NCBI RefSeq assembly: GCF_030272615.1
Contig: NC_081415.1
Location: 417,288,757 to 417,352,756 of the forward strand
Direction of reading: 5' to 3'
Source of the DNA: Cryptomeria japonica
Lineage: Eukaryota; Streptophyta; Pinopsida; Cupressales; Cupressaceae
DNA length: 64,000 bases
Position numbers and translations under genes: made by a program. The notes beneath the pieces are model-generated. The model was not told the origin of the DNA, did no database searches, and was given only the letters and a program-made list of their open reading frames with translations. Positions 11,001 to 22,698 of the stretch are shown piece by piece. Positions within the stretch are counted from its first letter, which is position 1. Each line of letters starts with the position of its first letter.

Positions 11001-13727
11001 TTCACTCAAGAATCCCAAACAACGACCCTACAACTTCTACAAAGACATCAAGGGTTGGATTGGTTTCAATTTTATTGTTTTCATACCTCTCCCCATACTA
11101 AGCCATCTGGACAATGCCAATCCCACAGTGTCTCACAAAAGTCTCTCAGGACTCAAAGGCCACTACACCCAACCAAAGGTGGACACACACTTCCTAAGGA
11201 AATGGGGACCTCAAATACCTTTATTTAATATCCTATAGGGTTAATAGATCTGTTCCAATCATCAAACATGATGTATTGAGAAAAATTAGTACTACTGCTA
11301 CAATTAGGCCTGTCATGCCTAGTAGCCCTGCCGGTCTGAAAAACTTAAGGTTTCTTGTTAATTTCTCAAAAGACCTCTACAAATGAGAGTGGATTTTGTT
11401 TCATTAAAGTGATTTCCAAAGGATTCCAAAAGGGTTTTGGCAGATCCAATGTCTAAGGGTTATAAACCCAACTTCACTCCTAGGCCTAATAGCCCTAATT
11501 AGGCCACCTTAACAAAGGAAGTATACTCAAAACCTACTGCCTAGGCAAAGTAAGACTTGAGACATGTGGGGGACATGTATACAACATAAATTACCAAGTT
11601 ATAGCCCTTGGTTCCACTGCTATCATCATTTGTGGGGTCGGATGCATACCCAGCCAAGGTGGTCACATAGAGATGCCCACCTCTAAAACTTCAAACCCTC
11701 GCCTTTACCTGTCACTTCCCTGCAAAAGGTCTTGGAAATATTAAATTAAATTTTCACCACTTGCTTCACCCCAAAGGCCATACAAATCCCATGAGGTATC
11801 AGCAAGAAAAACTCATATTTGCTGTCAAACCCTAGGTAGACTGTCAAATCCGGGGTACCTTAAAAAAAAACCACTTTTCTCATGGCTCCAGAAGAGTTAG
11901 AGGCTCAAAATTGTTGCATTGGAAAGGTAAGACATGTGAATTTAATATTCAATAGGTTTTATGCCCTGGAGAAAGCCGTACTGCACGAAATATGGGAAAT
12001 AGCAGCAAAATGCAGGAAAAAGATAGATTTTTATTGGTTTCTTTGTTCACAAAACTTTCATTTTCCTTCAAAAACCTTGCCAAAGGTTGGATTTAGACCT
12101 TTAATGACCCTTCCAATAGTTATCAACTGATTTTGGAAACCAACATGGCGGTTTGGAGGAAGTTGCAATTTTGGGTTAAAAGTTGTCATAGTTGCTTGAC
12201 AACTTTTGACAACTTTTGACATTTTGTCCTCCTAAACACACCAAGACACTAATTGACCCCTAAGACACTTAAAAATCTTCAAATGCACTAAAAATTCCTT
12301 CAAGGCATGAATAACCCCAATTTCCATATACCCAAGGTGGTTTATAACACACCTACCTAGGGCATAGGCTTACAAGGTGGATTGACTTATTACATCAACA
12401 TGAAAATAAACCAAAACTATCCTTATGTGTTTCAAAACTTGAAAACCAATCAAGAGGAGTTTGATTCTTCAAGAATCCCATGATTTGAATTTGAAGATTC
12501 CCCTGCATCAATTGGCTATAGTGAGATGACTTGAATGTGGATTATCTATATCCACAAATCTATGGTCATTTGTGCATTGGTATGTTGTACTAGGATGGGA
12601 GGAAGGAATATTAGAGTACCTAGATAGTTATATATTGCCACTCTTAGTGTGGGCCACTATTAAGGGATTCTTGAATGGTCATGGAAGGCATACAATATAG
12701 TTTGCAGCAATGAAGTTCCCTCAGAGGGCATGATGCCGAGCTTTTTTGGGGGGAGTTACCTCCCCATTTGATGGGGAATTTGCAACTTTTTGGACAAGAC
12801 TTGGCTTTTATTGTGAAAGTTATGCTTGCATGATTATGAAAGGATATAAGTTTTACACGTAGGATCTAGATGCTTTCTTTCCTTACCTATGCGGGGAGAG
12901 ATTTTCCTTCAAATCATGCCCAGCCGAGGTAAACCTCTTTGGAATAATAATAACAAGCATTTCTTTAACAAAATAAATTATATATAAGAGCAATATATGC
13001 ATGGATTTACAAAAGTGTCATGCAGAATGTAGATCTATACCTTGTTACTTAAAAATAGAAGTTCTTTTCCGTGTTCATTTTTCCATGATATAACTTGACC
13101 TCGGGCAACCTTTTGACTATCAAGAAGTGACTTCCTTAGATGAAAGTAGTGATAAATGTCACTATCAACAAAAGAACAACCAATAAATGATAAATTTGCA
13201 GTGAGATCATAGTGCCTAAATCAGTCTAAAAGCTTATAAGGATCAGAACCAAGCCATATAAGCTTCAAGAACAATTTGAGAGCATCAAAGTCATCTAACA
13301 GACATTAGAAATTGTCAAATCAATGACACATTCATATCAAGCATCTTTACTTTTTTGAAAAGTAGACCACATTTCAGATCTAGATGACACCATAATGACT
13401 TTGATTTCCTCTTGCAAGATATTCCTCCATCATGTATTGCTTCATCGAAGTTCAAATTTTCTTCTTCAAGGGCTCTCAATGATTCTCTATATAGGATTCT
13501 TCGTGTCTATGAGATCCACTTCATTGGGAGGCCTACTTAAACATTTCACATCTGTTTGTGGACTCTCACCTTTCAAACATTTCACATCTTATAATTGAGC
13601 TTCGCTTTGTTTCGAGAATAGTTTAATATTCTCTACTTAACAGGGCCAACCACGTGAAGGTGGAAGCTCATTTGGCCCCTCCCCTCCCCCCCCCTAACAT
13701 CACTCTAAATTCCTTGTTAACATCTAA
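8081..13727. other. CACTA interior without supported genes
   Basis: No conserved protein was recognised. 8550-9900 is less AT-rich and has the texture of a decayed LTR region, with a TATA-like box at 9806. A plus-strand frame at 10864-11238 (124 codons) has no recognisable domain. 11880-12130 holds another short orphan frame. 12190-12225 has TTGACAACTTTTGACAACTT repeats. G and C homopolymers occur near 12750 and 13680. Confidence 0.4.
9806..9813 (+). promoter_or_regulatory. TATA-box-like site, possible old LTR promoter
   Basis: GGGGGTCTATAAAAGGCC is a good plant TATA context and is followed by a stretch resembling a transcribed leader. No pair of LTRs could be traced, so this is only a candidate. 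Confidence 0.3.
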
Positions 13728-13905
13728 CATTCATTCATTCTTTCATCCATTATTAAAATATAACATTCATTCATTATCACATAACGTTCATTAACACATA
13801 AAATTCATTAACTTTCATTAAAACACAACATTCATCAATAATCATCAACACATATCATTCATGAACATTCATTAGCACATAATTACATTCATTACACATA
13901 AAAAT
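13728..13905. repeat. Degenerate ATTCATTA-type short repeats
   Basis: Imperfect repeats of AACATTCATTAACACATAA kind lie beyond the 3' end of the minus-strand transposon gene. Confidence 0.6.
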
Positions 13906-15132
13906 CAGTCATTATCAAATAAGGTAGATTACAATCATTTCTTTCTTTGTTTTTTTTTGAAGCTATGAAAAGACTAAGTGGAACATCGGTTTCTTCATCA
14001 TTTCCCCCATCTGCAGATGTTATGCCCTCTTCTCATGCTCTTGATGTATGCCTAGTCCTATACAAAGGATGAGGATGCTGAACCAAAGGGGGGTCCTCTG
14101 CAATAACAAAGAATTGGGTTAAATTCAAAACATTTTTTTATTATTGTTACAAGTATTTCATTAATTTAAAGAACACAACCATTACACTCTTTACCTGATG
14201 GGGCCACATCATCTTCCACATCATTTTGTCTAGCCTCAACCTCGACATGCTGAGAACCCTCTAGATCCTCTGGAGTTGAAATACGAAATGTTACATTAAT
14301 CAATACACCAATTGCAATTAAATTTGTTTAAAGGAATAATAGTGGTCCTCTTTACCTGATTGAGGAACATCACGTTCCTGATGTTGTCTACCTGGATCAT
14401 GCTCCACTTGGTCACCACTGACTAAATGCTCTAAAATATTAACAATAAAGGTTACATTAATTACTACACTAATTTTCAATTTAAGATGTTTAATTGTATT
14501 AATAATTACATAAAAAAATTTGAATAGCAAATGAATACCTCCACTACTAGGATGCACATCCGGACCTTCATGTACAGGTTTTGTTCCACGATTATCATGC
14601 TGCATTGCAATGTCACGCACAGTGTTATCATTGCTTTCTTATTTAAAAAAAAAAAGTCACTTTATGTTGAAACTTAACATCAAATAGATTATTGGTTAAG
14701 TATTCAATTTGAAATAATTTTCATTTAGCCTAATTACCATTGTGATAGATGCATCAAAATCTCATGTTTGCCCACTCAATTCTCGTAGCCATTCAGCCAC
14801 GGCTATATAGCCTTTCTGGTAGCCAATTCTCTTGTCATCTTCCATGGGTGCTCTATTGAATTTAGAGCCCTGCATTTTTGCTTAGTATTGTGAATTTTGC
14901 TTGTATTGTTTGATAAAAAAAAAATTGTTTACAATTTATAAATATTTTGATGTGATACTTAATTTACTGATTCTTACAATTCGTGTGGCAAGTTTCATAT
15001 AACCACCAGAGCCGAGTTTGTGTTGCCCATGCTTTTCTTGTCTTGCCTTGGTTGCCTTTGACGTGTCACTCAATCTATGAAAAGTTTGAGATATGTTAGA
15101 TTATATAAATATAATGAATAATTAGTACATAT

Positions 15133-15395
15133 TCACATTCTTAATAGTATCACATACCTTCTTTTGGCATCTAGTGGTGTATTTCCTTTTTTCCTTTCAA
15201 TTCTCTCCTTTGCATCCAAAATTAGGTCCATCCACTCCCTCTTTGGAATCATGGGGGGATGCTCATACTTTACGTTCTTCTCTAAATGTGTCCTGTATTG
15301 GTCCCTCACATACTTCAAATATGTGCCAGCTTTTTCTAGGAGCTTATTCTTGTCGAATGTGTCATTTCCAAACAACCCTACCATACAGTTTGTGA
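15133..15395 (-). CDS. Transposase_24-like core exon (CACTA ORF2)
   Basis: The frame reads VGLFGNDTFDKNKLLEKAG, then a basic helix rich in Tyr, Lys and Arg, then PPMIPKREWMDLILDAKE. A Trp-containing segment followed, after an intron, by Ser-Asp-Lys-Ala-Arg text is what plant En/Spm Transposase_24 proteins show before their C-terminal part. In En/Spm the accessory protein binds subterminal repeats; this copy would be the matching DNA-binding partner if it were functional. Family assignment is moderate because the domain is short and diverged. Confidence 0.55.
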
Positions 15396-16902
15396 GTTCA
15401 TCTTTTTACTTTTTTTCTTGGTCATTCCACCTTTAAAGCAAAAACGAACCTGTTAGATTTAGAAAGAAACTAAAGCTACCTTTGATATAGTTCAAGAAAT
15501 GGATAAAAGGAAAACTATTCTAGCAATGATATGAAATCAAAATAGTGGATAAGGATTAGTTCACGTATGATGTTCCACCTTTTACGTATGGTGGGCCCAA
15601 ATATCTGCAATGAAATGTCATTAAGATTTTTATAAAAAATATCATTTCCTACAAAAAAAACATGGGATCATTAGTCCAAAATGAGTGATCAATAAGTAAA
15701 TTACAATTAGACTATATATAATAATATTTTTAAAGTACCTTGAACCTTTTGTATCTTCAAGGGAATCAATTCTTCGTCGCTCACCACCAATGTGGCCTGC
15801 AACATTCCCATACTAGCAATACGGGAAGATCCAGGAAATGATGGTATGTTATCAGTAGTACTCACCTCTGGCGCATCCTCATGTGCATCTCCTGCCACAT
15901 TAAATGAATCCACTATGAAATGCCTCCAAGAAAGAACACTTCAAGGGTAATAAACACATAATGAAAGAGAGAGAAGAAGAGGGATCTACCACCAGTGGGT
16001 GGGTCAACACGAGCCGGTGCAATAGACGATGTTTGCATGCTACATGTTGCCAACATTACAGTCAGCAATATAGTTGGGCTCGACCTCGGACCCTTGTCAG
16101 CACCTGAAGAGTAATACATTAAATATGTAAAACATTAAAAAAGCAAGTTCACAAGTCCAAAGGAGTGGTTTTAATATATAGAACATGGTCATCACCTGAA
16201 CTACTCGCAATACCCTGATCATCGCCACCAGGATGATGAGGCCCTATAAATTTCTATAAAAACAACACATACATATTTTATTTAATGACATAAAAGAGAT
16301 AAAAATATAAACCATTATTGAACTTTTGTTATGATTAAAGCTTTCATTACTGCTTACTTGCAAGTTTTCCATTGTCGTCAACAATAGTTGCACCCTCTTT
16401 GTTATCTCATCAGTCTGAGGACTTATGGTTGCCAAATCAAGAATCTCTTGCCTAATTTTTCTAATATTCTTATGTACAAATTGCATAGGGTTTGCGGTAA
16501 GTGCGATGTCATCAGCGCATAACACTGTCGAGTGCCCCACATCCCTATGGAGGTGCTAAGGTACTGTAGGTTCCTTTCCCTTATCCTGAACATCCATCTG
16601 TGACAAGAATATAATTAACACTATCAAAATTACTTCAAAACACTCAAGAAAAGATCATAATGTAACAGTTTGATTCTATCTAATTTGTACAATTATAATG
16701 AGGTTTACCTGCTCCATAGAAGTGTTGGGACCTACAACCCTATCTATGCTATGTGGTGGATCCATGTGGCCTTGTGACAAAGAAAAAATATAAAAACGTT
16801 AGCGAAATGAAACCAATAGACTTAGCAAAAAAACTTAATAATACAATGGTTTATTGGATTCATTAATTGGAAGTTGGCTTAAATGGTATATATAGTACGT
16901 AC

Positions 16903-17647
16903 CACCCCCATGATAGTAACTTTGTTTGTATCTATACGATTCAAATTGTAATCGATTAGCAAATCTTCCCTTGCACTTATTGATTTTATTGCACATACAA
17001 ACACACAATTTCCCTCACGTGCCTCAAATATGCAATTGGGTTGCTTATTAGTTGACCTAGGTCATGTACTATTTATAAAACCTGCAATATTCCCTGTTGC
17101 TTTTAGCCTTCCATCAATGTATACAGCCACTCATTTACTTTGATCATTATCTTTTTGTTGTATATAATTGGCTGACAGTGCATACCTACACATACTTTTT
17201 TTATATTGAGCAATCTGCATCCAATCATTATAATTGTAACAAGGTTCAACAAACTCCATCAATTCAGCAACTTTGTTGTAATAGACCTTTATGTTGTCCA
17301 TGGAAAATAGGCCCAAACCATGTAACGACGAAGGTGCTATGCGATATATCCTCTCATTAACACAAAAATCAGTGTTTATTGGAGGAAGTTCCTTGGGTAC
17401 ACATTGTTTCAGTAGATGTTTGTACCTCAAGGGCACCTCAATGTCGCCTTTGGTCTCATCATCATAAGAACATGACCCCCCTTGAGCAAGAAAAAATTCC
17501 ATGCATTTATTAAATTTTCTTCTAATCTTTTGACCTCTAGTTGATCTCCCTATTTGAGATCTACTACATGTCTCACTTTCCTCTTCTATTCCTGCCTTTC
17601 CCTCACTCGAGGAAGACACATCTGACAAATACCTATTTGGTGATACC
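16903..17647 (-). pseudogene. SET-domain-like exon inside the CACTA element
   Basis: Acceptor GCACAG precedes the exon start and a GTACGT donor follows its end. After an acidic and basic N-terminal part comes SSLHGLGLFSMDNIKVYYN, which fits the SET N-motif (G-x-G-L-F). About 70 residues later come ATGNIAGFINST, then PNCIFEAREGNCVFVCAIKS, then ISAREDLLIDYNLNRID. These match the order GN-x-x-x-F-I-N, PN, A-I-x-x-I and E-x-L-x-x-D-Y of SET lysine methyltransferases. Two in-frame TGA stops interrupt it (one in the Ser-Lys/Val-Ala-Val segment, one just after FINST), where Trp and Arg or Cys would be expected. The usual NHSC core is not preserved as such. Capture from a host methyltransferase gene is inferred. 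Confidence 0.65.
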
Positions 17648-17963
17648 TGTGCACCCTCAAATGAGAGAGTTAGTTGGTAATGAGATAGATATTTTGCAAA
17701 TGAGGGTAATATTGATGAAGAAGTCAGCCATAAAGTTGATGTTGAGATTAAAATTTGAGTAAGTCCAACTAGGGCCTCAAGTGTTGATAACTGTATTAGA
17801 TTTGTTGCTAATGTTGATGTTTGAAAAACTGAGGAAGTTTGTTTTTCTTGTAATTTTTAAAAAATATATTATTTCTATAAGGTGTATTGACTTATACCTG
17901 TCGATCCATGAGACTGTGCAGGATCCTCGTCAAAGGGGTTCAGGTTCCTGCACCAACAATTGA

Positions 17964-18250
17964 GCATCATAAGCATTACATTTGTAATTTGACAAACAAT
18001 AAATATTGCAGTATCATAAGCATCATAAGCATCACATATGTATCATCATATATGTAATCGAGCATCATAAGAATCACATATGTATCATCATAAACATGTA
18101 ATCCATCACATACGTATCATAAATCACCATCCATCACATAGCTAATAAGTAGTCCACATTCCATAAATAAACACAAAGTTCAAAAAATGTCACATGTATC
18201 ATCATAAGCATGTAATCCATCACATATGTATTTTAAATCACCATCTATCA
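17964..18250. repeat. CATCATAAGCATCACATATG repeats
   Basis: Irregular repeats of ATCATAAGCATCACATATG and TAATCCATCACATATGTAT fill the gap between the two minus-strand CACTA genes. Confidence 0.7.
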
Positions 18251-18403
18251 CATAGCTAGAGGTGCATCATGAATTAATTAAGTAATGGCATTAGAATTCA
18301 AAACATATGAATTATTTATGTAACCATATAAGTCAAATCAATTTCTATCAAGATATTAATATTAAATAGATAATATAATAATCGCATCTCATACATTTCA
18401 TTC

Positions 18404-18444
18404 ATGTCATTGATCTTCTTCTTCATCCAACTCATCATCATGAC

Positions 18445-18508
<64 letters not shown>

Positions 18509-19183
18509 GTCGTCGTCGTCGTCATCATCATCATCATCATCACCATCACCGACACCATCACCATCACCATCACCATCATCATTAGCAGTAGCACCATCAT
18601 CATCATCAACTTCTTCTTCGTGTACATTTCCGTCAGGAACATCATCGAGTAACTGTCGATCGTGATCATCTATATCATCTTCTACTTCTTTGGTATCTTC
18701 TTCTTTCATCACATTATACATTATCGGCCTTCCTCTTGGATCATGTCTAAAAACAAATGACCAACCCGGTTTATGTGGAACCTCTGAGTAAAATACCTAC
18801 TCACATTGACTTGGAAGAACATAGGGCTCATCCCCAACTCGTTCAAACGACCTTGTATTAACCATTGTAAATCCATTATCATGTTCGATAACAATTCTAT
18901 CAGTATCATTTATATTCAGTCGTAGCCTATACCATTTGATGACGAACATAACTAATTTGAAGGAATTAAAGTCACACTCAAGTATATCATCCAAAATGCC
19001 ATAGTATAGATTTTGAGACACTTGAGGATGTATTTCATTTCTAGATGAAATATTGGTCACCTCAAAGATTGCAATTATCCCAGAATCACAAGTTTTCTTC
19101 ATGTCATCCAACTGTTTGATGTGAAATTTATAACCATTGTAGCACATAGCCTTGTGGTGTTTGACCTGCAATATGTCTAACAT
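18404..19183 (-). CDS. DUF4216-like C-terminus with poly-Asp tail
   Basis: The exon reads VKHHKAMCYNGYKFHIKQLD, then a segment with LECDFNSFKLVMFVIKWY, then DEPYVLPSQCEQVFYSEVPH followed by KPGWSFVFRHDPRGRP. This is the conserved order of the DUF4216 and C-terminal region downstream of plant TNP2 transposases. It then runs into an acidic tail with an Asp run of about forty residues, encoded by a (GAT)n tract, and ends at a stop near 18407. The expanded tail is unusual for the family and is probably microsatellite growth. Confidence 0.8.
18436..18606. repeat. (ATC/GAT)n microsatellite encoding poly-Asp
   Basis: About 57 imperfect trinucleotides of ATC type (GAT on the coding strand), with a short GTC patch near 18508-18521. 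It lies in frame in the transposase C-terminus. Met-rich and Ile-rich frames across it are shadows. Confidence 0.95.
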
Positions 19184-19504
19184 ATTAAAATTATTGCATC
19201 ATGAGTTGATAAACATACGGGTGATTAATTAAATTATATGTACCTGTTGATCTCTTAAACCATATGCTAAATCAATTTCCCTTTGTGTAACATTGGAATC
19301 TCCATTACGATGAGCTTCTTTAACCAATGAAGCGACACCATCCCATGTTAATGTGCCACCAGAATGTTGGCATCGTTCAATCCACACCATCATCCAAGAT
19401 TGTTTGCAATATACAAATGTAGTGCATCCCACACCTGACCAACTGTACAAATAATTAATAGACCACTTACAATTGATTTATTTAGAAGATGAAGAATTAA
19501 TTTA

Positions 19505-20060
19505 CTACAATAACATCTTATAATTACCTCTCACTTTCTTCAATCTACCTTTCCCCATCAAGTGCTCCCCTTCAAATTTATTAATGGGGTTGGGATCCCA
19601 AATGTGATCTACGTGGATTTTTGCTGCAAACTTAGGAAGATTTTCAGTAATGTACACCATAGTTTGGTATACCATATATCCCTCCACCATAGAACCCTCA
19701 GGATGTGCTCTTTGTTGAACCAAAGCCTTCAAAAATTTCAAGTGCCTCTCAACCATCCACATTGACCTAGTGTGTACAGGTCCACACAATTCGATCTCCT
19801 CAACTTGGTGTATGAGGTAGTGTTCTTGTGCATTGAAAAAAGTTGAAGGTAGACACTTTTGCATTTCACACATTAGATGAGGGATTTTTCTCTTCCAATA
19901 CTTTATATCTTCCTTGTGGATTTCTTTAGATGACAACCACCTAATTAAAGAGATTGAAGACGCAAAAATATATAAACGAGACTTTACAAAATAATATACA
20001 AATATATTGCATAACAAGTAAAATAAATGGCAAATATAATATCTATACAACAAGTTGAAC
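19505..20060 (-). CDS. DUF4218-like part of the TNP2 transposase
   Basis: The coding part starts after an intron near 19940. It contains YWKRKIPHLMCEMQKCLPST, FFNAQEHYLIHQVEEIELCG and PVHTRSMWMVERHLKFLKAL, then HPEGSMVEGYMVYQTMVY. These match the DUF4218 order: a Leu/Pro segment, the HxxxH-like stretch, CGPVH, MxxxERHLKxLK, and PEGS-x-x-EGY. The first residues of the open frame up to about 19945 are intron. It lies between the Transposase_21 core and DUF4216, as in intact CACTA transposases. Confidence 0.85.
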
Positions 20061-20479
20061 AAACATCACTACTTACCTCATGTATTTTCCAAGATCATAT
20101 ATGACTTGCTTGATATTATTGTCAAAGTGGTTTGGGAGAGATAGAGGTAGAACGTACTGCAATAATTATAAAATGATCTTTTCATTGTTTTCTAACATAA
20201 TACAATGAAAAGTACATGCGCAGTATACAAATATATAGTAAATACACAAGAACGCAAATTACCTTAATGAAGGTATGCCAATCATGCGTTTTCATCCCTG
20301 GCCCAAATTCACTCTTCTTTGATATGAGATTGTTTATGTTCGCAGCAAATCCTGTGGGAAATCAAATTTTTCGTATGACTTCTTTTATAGAATTGATTTG
20401 CTGCTCCGTTAATAACCAAGGAAGGGCACTTATATTAATCTGATCTCCTTTGCTATTTGATTGAATGACATTTTTCATT

Positions 20480-22698
20480 GCGTGATTGGATTCCACAATG
20501 TCACTACAAATTTTTATTTGTCACGCCTTCCATCCAATATTTTCCATAATGTCTTTGTTATATTCTTTCCAATATGCATTGTATCAAACAAATGCATAAT
20601 TTGTAGTTGCTCGTAGTAAGGCAACCTACTGAATTATCTGGGATAACTTTTTAGTCCCTTTGGAAGGTGGCCATCCATGCCTTGACGACCTTCAGTATCA
20701 TCAACTACATCATCAGTAAACAAAACACGATAGAAAAATTCAAATTCCAAACATAAACCATTAGATGGAATGACATTACCTTGATGATTAATTCTATTAT
20801 ATTCCAACTTCCATAAATGAGGAGTCATTCTTCGTGGCTTTGATGTAGTCTCTTTCCCATTGAAAAGATGTTTTTCAGTATTCCGGTACTTATGATTTTT
20901 GTGAAGGAAGTGCCTATACTCATCAAACACTTGCTTTCCTAAACTTTTTGAATGACGGGATTTCATCTTTGGACCACAAACTGGACATGCAAATTTTCCC
21001 TTTGTTTGAAGACCTACAAGATAATGTATAATTCTATTAAATCTGTTAATTTTTATAATTATAATTATCATGCACAACTTGAACACTATAACGTACCACA
21101 AAAATGTGTTAGCCCTGGGGCATCATGTATTGTCCATACAAGCATTGCATGGAATTGAAATTGTCTTTGTCCTATTGTTCTAGAGATGTCATACATGGTC
21201 ACACCATTCCATAACTCCAACAACTCGTCGATAAGAGGCTCAATATATACATTCATATCTTTAACTCGGTACTTGCCTAGTGGAATGAACAAAAACATTA
21301 CATAATTATTATGACCATTTTACTGCAATATTTATAATTAAATGTAGATGACTATTAAATGATAAAATACCTGGAACAATCATTGCCAACATTATGTGCT
21401 CCCTATTTATTGACATCCATGGAGGAATATTATTGTTGATAACAAAAATAGGCCACACCGAGTAAACAGATCTCAACTCTCCAAATGGATTGACACCGTC
21501 CGCTGCCAATGAAAGCCTGAGATTACGAGGTTCTTCTTTAAAGTGTGGCCACTTTTCCTCTATGTCCATAAATGCTGAGCCATCCGTAGGCATTCGAATA
21601 ATGTCATCTTGACTTCTATTGCGTGCATGGTAATCCATAAATTGTGCCAAGCTAGTGCACCTGAATAATCATTGCATATGTGGAATAATGGGCATATAAC
21701 GAAGAACCTTGTGAGGCACCTTTTTTGTTATTTGATTTGTTCGATATCTACTGATATGACATTCAGGGCATTCTATTCCAAATTCATGTTGTTTATGATA
21801 TATAATATGATCATTGGGACAAGCATATATTGTTTGATACTCCATTCCAATATCTTTCATAATGGCAGATAATTCTCGGTATGAGCGAGGTAGAATATTT
21901 GATGGTGGTAAGAAAAACTCACCTATCAATCTACAACAAAAAAAAAAGTTTGAGGTGTTAATATAAAGAATATTAATGGTACATGATTCACCATTTATTA
22001 ACTGTAATGACATGTATGACACACCTTAACATACGAGAGATTGTTATGTTGGATAAACCATTCATAACCTTCAAGTTCACCAACAACAATACAACAGAGA
22101 GAAGAGTTGTTTGGGAGCCTTTGTAAAGGGGCTCATATGCCTTCTCAAGAAGAGGTAAATCATGAACATCAAGGTCATCCTGATCATCATGATCAGCTGT
22201 GCCAGTACTAAATGTGTCATGGATCAATGTATTTGTACCATCATCTTCAATTGTGTTTTCTGGTGCATGATCGTCATCTTCCATGGGATCATTATCTTCA
22301 TCTTCGATATTCACACCTCCATGTTCCTCCACTTCCAAAACCATATTCTCAGGGTTTTGTTTATCCATACCATGTGCTCTAGGGTGCTCCACCTATATAA
22401 AATTGATATACATAAATAAACCGTGATCATGATCTCATTATCAAGTGATTTCTTATGTATATAAATTGTTAAAATGATATAATGAACAACTTACCAGTGG
22501 ATGATAATCATGTCCCCCTTCAATGTGACCATGTTGCCTACAATGTTTCTTAGCTGTTTTGATTAGAAGTCTTCTAGTCTTTAAGCCCTTACAAATTTTG
22601 CAGGGACAATAACATTTCCCATCACCTTTTCTTTTCAAGTTAGACCATAATCTAGCAATTGTCTCCTTATTTTGTTCTTCACTGATATTATCTGACAT
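20480..22698 (-). CDS. Transposase-associated domain and Transposase_21 core
   Basis: Exon 1 has Cys and His residues in CYCPCKICKGLKTRR and KKHCRQHGH, as in the Transpos_assoc domain. The core shows ACPNDHIIYHKQHEFGIECP with CxxC, LRLSLAADGVNPFGELRSVY, VWPIFVINNNIPPWMS, DMNVYIEPLIDELLELWNGV, FHAMLVWTIHDAPG and TKGKFACPVCGPKMKSRHSK. These are hallmark TNP2 segments: DG-NPFG, S-WP, N-PPW, IDELLELW, WTI-D-P and KGKFACPVC. After a frame change near 20640, LPYYEQLQIMHLFDTMHIGK corresponds to the conserved LPYW-LRHNLDVMHIEKN segment. Confidence 0.9.

Larger units (their letters stand above)
13945..17963 (-). pseudogene. Second CACTA gene: SET-like exon plus Transposase_24-like exons
   Basis: A multi-exon minus-strand gene follows the TNP2 gene. 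Visible exons, in order: a short one encoding NPFDEDPAQSHGST near 17960-17890; the SET-like exon 17647-16903; a short exon encoding DPPHSIDRVVGPNTSMEQ (ending near 16710); an exon 16600-16360 ending at ACTTGCAA|GTAAGC; several short exons 16240-15707; the conserved exon around 15384-15133; then exons near 15060, 14860-14760 and 14640-14318; and a last one 14099-13945. Many junctions have clear GT and AG signals. The 15.1-15.4 kb part and the following SDTSKATKARQEKHG resemble the plant Ptta/En/Spm Transposase_24 family, which accompanies TNP2 in CACTA elements. In-frame stops (for example in the SET exon and at 16.55 kb) mark it as inactive. Exon joining is inferred by eye. Confidence 0.6.
18404..22698 (-). 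pseudogene. CACTA TNP2-type transposase gene
   Basis: The gene is read from 22698 down. Exon 1 (22698-22495) encodes the Transpos_assoc zinc-binding domain. Exon 2 (22392-22025) is acidic and ends in the LYKGSQTTLLSVVLLL segment. Exon 3 (21930-21371), exon 4 (21276-21097) and exon 5 (from 21013) carry the Transposase_21 (TNP2) core. A DUF4218 region (about 20060-19505) and a DUF4216 C-terminus (19183-18404) follow. Splice signals are clear at several junctions, for example CCACTG|GTAAGT and TATATAG|GTGG. In exon 3 a TGA interrupts the motif PHMQ-stop-LFRC, where CGA (Arg) is expected; frameshifts lie near 20630-20480. TNP2 catalyses excision and insertion of CACTA ends; this copy cannot make a full protein. 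Confidence 0.85.

Noticed and set aside
10864-11238. 124-codon plus-strand frame
   Set aside because: No domain, no splice context and no repeat of conserved residues; composition is like the surrounding DNA.
18316-18669. Met-rich and Ile-rich frames
   Set aside because: They are other frames of the GAT microsatellite; only the Asp frame continues the transposase.
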